DNA of 5,759 nucleotides from Deltaproteobacteria bacterium (GTDB lineage: Bacteria; Desulfobacterota; Syntrophia; Syntrophales; UBA2210): the NCBI GenBank assembly GCA_016935935.1, contig JAFGPZ010000107.1:1-5759 (forward strand), in the 5' to 3' direction. Below are positions 1 to 4,819 of this stretch, piece by piece; positions within the stretch are counted from its first letter, which is position 1; each line of letters starts with the position of its first letter. The notes under the pieces are model-generated. The model saw nothing but the letters and a program-made list of their open reading frames with translations. It ran no database searches and was not told the origin of the DNA. Made by a program: the position numbers and the translations under genes.

Positions 1-365
1 AGATAGGGAAACGTCCTTTTGAGCAAGACGCGCACCCTGTCTCCGGTGAAAGAAATTGTGGCATCAGCATCAGGGTGAAACTCCAGCCCAGCGCCATACC
101 ACGCGTAATCCTCTTCAATCAGGACGATAGTTCCCTCTTCATCGATTTTAAAAATATCGTGGACCGGTGTATGATCGGATGAATGGTTGTAATCGACATA
201 GAAGAGATCGCCCTTTTCGACAGGAAACTGAAGTAGAACTTCGCCTTCGGGCTGTTTTATCACCTGGAGAAGCAAATCGACCTTATCTACAGAAAGAGCT
301 TTCTCCACAACACATATAAGGAAAATAAATGCAAATATTATAGTTACAGCTCTTCTTGAAATCAT
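1..365 (-). CDS. DUF1850 family exported protein, C-terminus cut by window edge
   Basis: The 121 visible residues begin with a signal-peptide-like stretch: Arg4-Arg5, then a hydrophobic core to about residue 20. An exported domain follows. Its features match my memory of DUF1850: an aromatic-rich strand ending in Tyr-Asn-His61-Ser62, then Pro67-Val68 and Asp70-Ile-Phe, and a later Tyr90-Gly-Ala-Gly93 turn. DUF1850 has no established biochemical function, but such proteins are commonly encoded between a TAXI solute-binding protein and the fused TRAP-TAXI permease. That is the position here, 51 nt downstream of the TAXI gene. The start at 365 is the only plausible one: a TGA lies in frame upstream at 387-389 and the signal peptide begins right there. 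No Shine-Dalgarno sequence precedes it. The gene reads off the left edge with no stop, so its true length is unknown. The family assignment is by motif recognition only. Confidence 0.82.
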   Translation of the reverse strand, partial: MISRRAVTIIFAFIFLICVVEKALSVDKVDLLLQVIKQPEGEVLLQFPVEKGDLFYVDYNHSSDHTPVHDIFKIDEEGTIVLIEEDYAWYGAGLEFHPDADATISFTGDRVRVLLKRTFPY

Positions 366-380
366 AGAATATAATAAAGT

Positions 381-405
381 GCCCGGTCATGGATGCTGAC
401 CGGGC
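381..405 (-). promoter_or_regulatory. 9-bp intercistronic hairpin between TAXI and DUF1850 genes
   Basis: GCCCGGTCA at 381-389 is the exact reverse complement of TGACCGGGC at 397-405, with a 7-nt loop. In the minus-strand transcript the hairpin starts 11 nt after the TAXI stop codon and ends 15 nt before the DUF1850 start. The following bases (ACTTTATTATATT) are U-rich but interrupted, so this is a poor intrinsic terminator. It more likely causes partial termination, or blocks 3' exonucleases so that the binding-protein mRNA outlasts the downstream part. That would give the usual excess of solute-binding protein over membrane components. The structure is seen directly; the role is inferred. 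Confidence 0.75.
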
Positions 406-416
406 ATGTTTATCGT

Positions 417-1388
417 TTATTTGTATGCTCCTGCCTCTACGAAGAATTTTTTGGCGCCCGGATGCAGAGGAATAGGGCTGTTTACTCCGTTTTTAGGAGT
501 CAGCTGGGCTGCAATGGGATGGATATTAATGAGGGCGTATTTACCCTCTTGCACATTAGTATAAATGGCCTTGACAACCTTATAGGCAATGTCTGCACGC
601 ATGGCTTTATTGGCCACCAATACGTTTGAATCGCCTATGCAGAGAACATCTTCCTTTACATCGTCATAGGTTCCTCCGGGGATTGTCGTCTTCAGATAGT
701 AGGGGTATTTCTTAACAATCTTATCGGCCATTTTTGAGCTGACCGGCACCAGTAAGATATCCCTTGTGGCGTTGAGATCCATCACGGCAGAAGCCGGATA
801 GGCAAAATTAAAGAAACAGGCATCTACTATGCCATCTTTTAAGGCCTGAACGGATTCTGTCTGTGAAAGGTCGGCAAGCTTTACATCTTTCTCCAGATCA
901 AAACCATAAGCTTCCATCATCGCTTTGGCCATAGTGGAACACCCGCTGCCTGGAACGTCAATGGATATCTTTTTGCCCTTGAGATCTTCAAAGGTTTTTA
1001 TGCCCGACTGTGCCGTCGTTACAATATGTTCCGGCGCAGGGTACATCTGGAAGAGGGCAACGAGAGGGTATTTCTCTTTGAACGGGTCCATACCCTGGGT
1101 TGCCTTATAGGCCACGCTGCCCATAACCATTCCCATGTCGGATTCTTTGGACCCAACGAGACGACTGTTTTCAACAGACGCACCAGTAGACTCGGCCGCG
1201 CACCTGATCCCGTCAATTGTTTTCTGGATTACAACAGACATCCCTCCACCCAGCGGATAATATACACCGCCCGGACTTCCTGAGCCGAGGGTCAGGAAGG
1301 TGGTCTTATCTGCCCCAATGGCAGGTCCCGCACTCACGAGACACACAGCCATACACAGTACAAGAAACGCAAAAAATGATCTTTTCAT
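417..1388 (-). CDS. TAXI family TRAP transporter solute-binding subunit
   Basis: This is a periplasmic binding protein that captures a small solute (often a carboxylate or amino acid; not predictable here) for a TRAP-TAXI secondary transporter. The 323 residues are normal length for the family. Residues 1-26 form a classic Sec signal peptide (Lys2-Arg3, hydrophobic core, probable cleavage after Ala-Ile-Gly-Ala26); no convincing lipobox is present. The mature protein shows family hallmarks in order: Gly-Ser-Pro-Gly-Gly-Val-Tyr-Tyr-Pro around 37-45, Ser-Thr-Gly-Ala-Ser-Val-Glu-Asn-Ser around 67-75, Asp-Val-Pro-Gly-Ser-Gly-Cys at 144-150 after the Leu-Lys-Gly-Lys-Lys strand, and the C-terminal Pro-Leu-His-Pro-Gly-Ala with Phe-Phe-Val-Glu-Ala-Gly at 307-320. 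A strong Shine-Dalgarno sequence (GGAGG at 1396-1400) lies 7 nt from the ATG. It is probably the first gene of an operon continuing into the DUF1850 gene and, beyond the window, a fused permease. Confidence 0.95.
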   Translation of the reverse strand: MKRSFFAFLVLCMAVCLVSAGPAIGADKTTFLTLGSGSPGGVYYPLGGGMSVVIQKTIDGIRCAAESTGASVENSRLVGSKESDMGMVMGSVAYKATQGMDPFKEKYPLVALFQMYPAPEHIVTTAQSGIKTFEDLKGKKISIDVPGSGCSTMAKAMMEAYGFDLEKDVKLADLSQTESVQALKDGIVDACFFNFAYPASAVMDLNATRDILLVPVSSKMADKIVKKYPYYLKTTIPGGTYDDVKEDVLCIGDSNVLVANKAMRADIAYKVVKAIYTNVQEGKYALINIHPIAAQLTPKNGVNSPIPLHPGAKKFFVEAGAYK

Positions 1389-1536
1389 TATGTCTCCTCC
1401 TTTTTTTTGTAGTTAACTAACTCTCTCACAACAATCACTTAACCTAACGATCCTGCTGGCAATTTCACCCCCCTTCTCCATCTCAGGATTTTATAAAAAA
1501 TGATCACTTAGCGTTTACTTATAATGTTATCAGAGA

Positions 1537-1546
1537 GCATATATGC
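1537..1546. repeat. 10-bp palindrome, possible operator
   Basis: GCATATATGC is a perfect inverted repeat in the leader of the TAXI gene, about 150 nt upstream of its start codon and downstream of the candidate promoter at 1606-1634. A short AT-rich palindrome here could bind a dimeric regulator, but a 10-bp palindrome also occurs by chance. No second copy was seen in the window. Confidence 0.25.
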
Positions 1547-1605
1547 CGCGAGGTAGGCGCAATTTGAAAAGGGAAAATCGGTCGAAAAGGATTCACAGAG
1601 ATTTA

Positions 1606-1634
1606 TAAATACTAAAAGCGGCTATAATTGTCAA
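1606..1634 (-). promoter_or_regulatory. Possible sigma70-type promoter for the TAXI operon
   Basis: The minus strand reads a perfect TTGACA at 1634-1629. Seventeen bases later it enters an AT-rich stretch starting TATTTATAAAT at 1611. The -35 hexamer is ideal but the -10 is poor at correct spacing: TATTTA at 17 bp, while the better TATAAA is at 21 bp. If used, it would leave a leader of roughly 210 nt before the TAXI start codon. No better-spaced promoter was found closer to the gene. Confidence 0.33.
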
Positions 1635-1850
1635 ACTAAATCATAAACAAAATTTATTTAAATGATAATTCAGTATCCATAGATGCTGGACTATATCACG
1701 CGTCGCAGTGTCAAGGCAAATATCATGGAGGCGGCAATATAACATTTAAATTAGTACGATTGCTGACACCTTCATTCTCTCAGTATATTTCACCCATCGT
1801 CAGGCATCGCAACAGCTCAAACGCTTTGATATGCACTGCAGCAGGAATCC

Positions 1851-2057
1851 CTATATCTTTCCTTCCCTGCCGTCATAACAGGCGTCGTCTTCATCGCCGC
1901 CTCTCGAATGCTCAGCGGTGTCTGTCTTAAGACAGGGTTCGAGCCCCTCCAAGGCTTCCGCCGTTTTTACGCGACATTCCGCCTCGTGTTGCTTTCTAAG
2001 TTTCAAATCTATTTCCTCGCCGCATATTTCACAATGGTAAACTTTTTTTGTTTCCAT
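1851..2057 (-). CDS. Small CCHC zinc-finger-like protein
   Basis: This 68-residue protein is not one I recognise as a named family. Residues 7-28 hold Cys9-x2-Cys12-x11-His24-x3-Cys28, the spacing of a treble-clef or C2HC-type zinc finger: Cys-Glu-Ile-Cys-Gly forms the knuckle and a basic helix carries the His and last Cys. The C-terminal 40 residues are acidic and low-complexity (Gly-Gly-Asp-Glu-Asp-Asp around 53-58) with two more cysteines, Cys42 and Cys60, and are probably disordered. It is taken as real because a strong Shine-Dalgarno sequence (GGAGGA, 2062-2067) sits correctly before the ATG and the cysteine pattern is coherent. It begins 74 nt after the thyX-like stop on the same strand, with no clear terminator or promoter between, so co-transcription is likely. 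Zinc binding is inferred; the function is unknown. Confidence 0.72.
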   Translation of the reverse strand: METKKVYHCEICGEEIDLKLRKQHEAECRVKTAEALEGLEPCLKTDTAEHSRGGDEDDACYDGREGKI

Positions 2058-2061
2058 ACAT

Positions 2062-2067
2062 TCCTCC
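2062..2067 (-). promoter_or_regulatory. Shine-Dalgarno of the small zinc-finger gene
   Basis: The minus strand reads GGAGGAATGTATG. Two ATGs compete: the first abuts the Shine-Dalgarno sequence and is in another frame, while the second, at 2055-2057, is optimally spaced and opens the 68-residue frame. This supports both the gene and its chosen start. Confidence 0.7.
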
Positions 2068-2131
2068 GTTATAGATTATTTGTTCAGTCCAAGTATTGTC
2101 CCATCGTTGCCGGGAAAACAGAAATGTTCTC

Positions 2132-3610
2132 TTAATCTGCCATTTTGCTGCGAAGTGATTCAAAACAGTCCTTGCCGCAGGCCATCATCAGTGTCATTGG
2201 TAAGACATCTCTGCCGAGCTTCACCATCCGTGCCACCGTTTCCCGAATGTCCCACTGTGCCGATTGATCCTCACGGAGGCGTGAGATATGATAGAGCTCT
2301 CTAACGTTCAGTTTTATGGCAACCCTCTTTCTGTGAGCATTTGTAAGTATATAGGGCGCCGCCCCGGGAGAAACGGCCCTGATCTTTCTGAAAACATCTT
2401 CAGTCTTTCTGACTGTTTCCATAAATCTGTCTTTCATTCCTGTTGCTTTAACTGCGGGGGGTATGGTTACTCCCAGGTTGGGGTCATAATCCTGGCAGGT
2501 GAGTGTTGCTAACCTGTGTCTCTTCAGTTGGGCAAAACAGGAGGCGCTGACAGTAACCTCAAAGGTCAAATCGGCATACTCAAATTCCCTCAGGGGGGGA
2601 TAATAGCACTCGCTGTGTCGAAAAGCGGTCCTCACAATATCCTCTTTCCGGGTGATGAACATCTTGGCCACTAATGAACGGCACCGATCCATAGGCAGAT
2701 CTGTTGAAGAGTGCACAAGCGCGGCAATAATGCTGTCGTCGCCGTCGGGCGTAACATCGATGAGCACGACCTTTTCATCGCTCCCCATGACACATGCAGC
2801 GTCGGCAGTTCCCGAGGTGGTCTTCTTTATGATAGCTGATATCTCGCTTTTCAGATCCGTCCGTGTCAGCCTGTCAAAATCATTTGCCTCGGTGTATCTG
2901 ATCAGAGATGGGGCAACTCCCGATATGGCACGGTAGAGATTCTCTCCGTATTCGTTAACCTCTTTCAGAGAGTGCGCCGCCGAACGTCGGAGCATCAGTT
3001 CAAGATTGCGTGCATTTACGGTCATCCCCAACTGCGCCTCTGTGGCCAGAGAAACAATATACCTGGCATCTTCCTTTGCCCACCCTTCTAAAAGCAAACG
3101 ATTCGCAGGATCAGAGGCCATTTCCTGGTTAGTCTCAAAAATATATTGCCTGAGCCTGTGGTATAATTCATGATAGAGACTATCCTGTTCTCTTATCATT
3201 TCGACAAAAATGTCCCTCATTCCGGCAGACTGTACCTCTTGTGGAATAACAAAGTCGTCCTTAAGACGTATATAGCGCTGTGACTTTTCCGTGAAGGAAC
3301 AGAGGCGAAATTTTTCTATCTCCTCCACAATAAGACGAGAAACACCGATAACATCAATATTGAATACTGCGTGCTCGGCAACGGAGTTGTGCCCCATTTC
3401 AAAGACAATTGCCCGGTTAGACCTCCGTGCCTTATCCACCTCTTTCCGTGCGATCTTCCGCAGTTCGTTCACGGGAAGAGGATTTCTGCTGATGCGTGCA
3501 TAGGCGGCAGAAATCGTCTCCGGCGTCAGATTTTCACTATCGGTCAGCGACGACTTTATCTCCTTTATTGTCTCATAATCTATATTGTATCCGGCCAAAA
3601 TAATATCCAA
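2132..3610 (-). CDS. thyX: Tandem-domain ThyX-like flavin-dependent thymidylate synthase
   Basis: ThyX makes dTMP from dUMP in the cytoplasm using methylene-tetrahydrofolate, FAD and NADPH. Normal ThyX has about 220-250 residues and acts as a homotetramer. This 492-residue protein is two ThyX units in a row, roughly 1-240 and 255-485. I compared each half with Thermotoga maritima ThyX from memory. The N-half keeps Gly-His74-x-Ser76, Glu79-His80, Ser105, Glu108, Ser110, Arg112-Tyr113 (the S-x-[NT]-E-x-S-x-R-Y part of the signature), Arg183 (Arg147 equivalent) and Asn199-Ala-Arg201; its RHR has become Lys100-Phe-Arg. The C-half keeps Gln361 (Gln75), Arg364-His-Arg366 (RHR), Asn435, Arg446 (Arg174) and Ala-Gln-Trp-Asp-Ile-Arg at 451-456, but Glu86, Ser88, Arg90 and Arg147 equivalents are Cys372, Asp374, Asp376 and Pro419. 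The start is TTG, supported by its Shine-Dalgarno sequence. A degenerate non-catalytic relative is the alternative. Confidence 0.88.
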   Translation of the reverse strand: MDIILAGYNIDYETIKEIKSSLTDSENLTPETISAAYARISRNPLPVNELRKIARKEVDKARRSNRAIVFEMGHNSVAEHAVFNIDVIGVSRLIVEEIEKFRLCSFTEKSQRYIRLKDDFVIPQEVQSAGMRDIFVEMIREQDSLYHELYHRLRQYIFETNQEMASDPANRLLLEGWAKEDARYIVSLATEAQLGMTVNARNLELMLRRSAAHSLKEVNEYGENLYRAISGVAPSLIRYTEANDFDRLTRTDLKSEISAIIKKTTSGTADAACVMGSDEKVVLIDVTPDGDDSIIAALVHSSTDLPMDRCRSLVAKMFITRKEDIVRTAFRHSECYYPPLREFEYADLTFEVTVSASCFAQLKRHRLATLTCQDYDPNLGVTIPPAVKATGMKDRFMETVRKTEDVFRKIRAVSPGAAPYILTNAHRKRVAIKLNVRELYHISRLREDQSAQWDIRETVARMVKLGRDVLPMTLMMACGKDCFESLRSKMAD

Positions 3611-3617
3611 AGGGAAT

Positions 3618-3623
3618 CTCCTT
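3618..3623 (-). promoter_or_regulatory. Shine-Dalgarno that fixes the TTG start of the thyX-like gene
   Basis: The minus strand reads AAGGAG, then seven bases (ATTCCCT), then TTG at 3608-3610. No ATG or GTG lies nearby in frame upstream. The encoded Met-Asp-Ile-Ile-Leu-Ala start looks like a natural beginning of the fold. The TTG start is therefore well supported, and it may lower translation. Confidence 0.75.
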
Positions 3624-3652
3624 ATAGTGAATAAATACTTCGTCTGGAAGGA

Positions 3653-3681
3653 TTTATAACAAGAATTGCCTGGGTGGTCAA
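3653..3681 (-). promoter_or_regulatory. Sigma70-type promoter of the thyX-like gene
   Basis: The minus strand carries TTGACC at 3681-3676 (5 of 6 to consensus), a 17-bp spacer, and TATAAA at 3658-3653 (5 of 6). Transcription would start near 3646, giving a leader of about 35 nt that contains the Shine-Dalgarno sequence. It lies between the nitroreductase stop and the thyX-like start, so the thyX-like gene and probably the small zinc-finger gene form their own transcription unit. This is the best promoter match in the window. Confidence 0.65.
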
Positions 3682-3752
3682 ACTGCTTTTAACGCGACAG
3701 CCATCATCTTTGTTTTTAAAACATTTAAAGGGAGTATCGGTTTAACTGCAAC

Positions 3753-4652
3753 TTAGGAACCTTTACCATAACGTATAATGGGATTCTTTCTTCCCGCCTG
3801 TCTGGCAAATTTTTCTCCGGGGACACCAATAGCGATAACGGCATAAACCCTTTCCTCTATGGGAATGCCGATTATTTTCTTGATTGCCGGGTCGCGTTTT
3901 ATCGCCTCCACGGCAATCCCGATAAGACAGGTCCCCAGACCCATGGCATGTGCGGCAAGGAGTATGTTTTGTGATGCAAGAAGCGCATCTTCACAGGGGC
4001 AGGATGCCCCCGGTTTCATACCCACCAATATGACCGCAGGCGCTCCAAAGAAAAGGCGGTCTATGTGGTTTTCTTCCCACTGTTGCAGGCTCGCTCTTAC
4101 CATTTTATAGTACCCCCGGTAATATTTTCCAAGGGCATCCCTCATGAAAATCTTCGAAAAAAGGCGGAGAAACATTCGCTCCGACATTCTGTTCAGATGA
4201 TTCATGAACCGGGCGACACCTTCAGCCAGTTCGATTACGGATGGACGGTTATCTAAAATCGTAAATGTCCAGCGTTGAGAATTTGAACCGGAAGGGGCTG
4301 TAATGCCTATCTTTACGAGGTCTTCCAGCACATCTCTATCCACAGAGTTCCCTGTAAAGGTACGGCATGATCTTCTGGAACGCATAAGCTGAACAAGCGA
4401 CTCCTTATCAAAATTGCCGTAGTCAAGCCATTCATCTTTGTCCTTCATAGTAGAAAGCTTCAGCGCCTTTGTGTCGGGATCATAGACTCTAACTGCATCC
4501 ATGGGACAAATAGCCTCGCAGTGACCGCACTTGAGGGAACAATCCTCTTTCAGGCTGGCCTTCCCATCAATCACAGCCAGGACCCCTGGTGGACAGATCT
4601 TCACACATAACTTGCAGCCGTTACAGAGCTCTCTGTTTATTTCAATTACCAT
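3753..4652 (-). CDS. Nitroreductase family protein with N-terminal 2[4Fe-4S] ferredoxin domain
   Basis: This 299-residue cytoplasmic redox enzyme fuses a ferredoxin (about 1-60) to an FMN-binding nitroreductase domain (about 85-297). Cluster one is Cys10-x2-Cys13-x2-Cys16-x3-Cys20-Pro. Cluster two is Cys38-x3-Cys42-x2-Cys45-x3-Cys49-Pro, one residue longer than the usual first spacing. The FMN-binding signatures are Ser92-Arg-Arg-Ser-x-Arg97-x-Phe and Ala119-Pro-Ser-Gly-Ser-Asn-Ser-Gln-Arg127. A Cys-Pro-Cys at 218-220 precedes the Asp-Ala-x3-Ala-Ser-Gln-Asn helix and the Gly-Leu-Gly-Thr-Cys segment at 238-242. The fusion implies electrons pass from cellular ferredoxin through the clusters to FMN, as expected in an anaerobe; the substrate is unknown and need not be a nitro compound. 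The ATG is preceded by a purine-rich Shine-Dalgarno (GGGAGGGG, 4661-4668). No clear terminator follows. It is divergent from the radical SAM gene. Confidence 0.92.
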   Translation of the reverse strand: MVIEINRELCNGCKLCVKICPPGVLAVIDGKASLKEDCSLKCGHCEAICPMDAVRVYDPDTKALKLSTMKDKDEWLDYGNFDKESLVQLMRSRRSCRTFTGNSVDRDVLEDLVKIGITAPSGSNSQRWTFTILDNRPSVIELAEGVARFMNHLNRMSERMFLRLFSKIFMRDALGKYYRGYYKMVRASLQQWEENHIDRLFFGAPAVILVGMKPGASCPCEDALLASQNILLAAHAMGLGTCLIGIAVEAIKRDPAIKKIIGIPIEERVYAVIAIGVPGEKFARQAGRKNPIIRYGKGS

Positions 4653-4819
4653 ATGTGTTTCCCCTCCCGGAACTCTCGCTATTATCTCAAAACAGTCGGG
4701 TGGTAATTTGACCCATACACATCTGAGTGTTGTTCATAAAGGAAAACTGCCATTGTAACTGTATCAAAATGTCTAAAAAATTCAATGGATAACTGCAGAA
4801 AAAAAATATATGATAGGGT
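4653..4819. promoter_or_regulatory. Divergent intergenic region between nitroreductase and radical SAM genes
   Basis: Both flanking genes start from this 167-nt, A+T-rich gap, so it must hold promoters for both unless each is read from elsewhere. The best plus-strand -35 is TTGACC at 4708-4713, but no good -10 lies 16-18 bp beyond it; CATAAA at 4735-4740 is too far. A minus-strand TACAAT around 4753-4758 (5 of 6 as a -10) lacks a matching -35. CCATTG at 4750-4755 and CAATGG at 4783-4788 form a loose inverted repeat. I cannot assign an individual promoter. Confidence 0.4.

Larger units (their letters stand above)
1389..1850. other. 462-nt intergenic region, no gene seen
   Basis: This A+T-rich gap separates the small zinc-finger gene from the TAXI gene. 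I find no credible coding frame, tRNA or repeat array on either strand. Its contents are the TAXI Shine-Dalgarno sequence (1393-1400), an 8-bp direct repeat ATCACTTA at 1434-1441 and 1503-1510, a perfect 10-bp palindrome GCATATATGC at 1537-1546, and a possible minus-strand promoter at 1606-1634. I found no convincing GC hairpin plus T-run terminator for the upstream small gene. The region is long enough to carry the TAXI operon promoter and an operator, but which element acts is not readable from sequence alone. Confidence 0.6.

Noticed and set aside
1520..1525. Plus-strand TATAAT in the 462-nt gap
   Set aside because: There is no -35 match 16-18 bp upstream and no plus-strand gene downstream.
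1935..1946. GGGTTCGAGCCC, resembling a tRNA T-arm
   Set aside because: The surrounding bases do not extend to a 5-bp stem without a mismatch, no D-arm or acceptor stem is found at the right distance, and the site lies inside the small zinc-finger gene.
3371..3634. 87-residue plus-strand open frame over the start of the thyX-like gene
   Set aside because: It is antisense to conserved ThyX residues, has no recognisable domain, and is explained as a shadow.
3712..3722. GTTTTTAAAAC-like near-palindrome after the nitroreductase gene, considered as a terminator
   Set aside because: It is a pure A/T self-complementary stretch with no GC stem, so it is too weak to call an intrinsic terminator.
4810..4812. 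Upstream ATG as an alternative start for the radical SAM gene
   Set aside because: It is in a different frame, and an in-frame TAG at 4814-4816 blocks any earlier start for the radical SAM frame.
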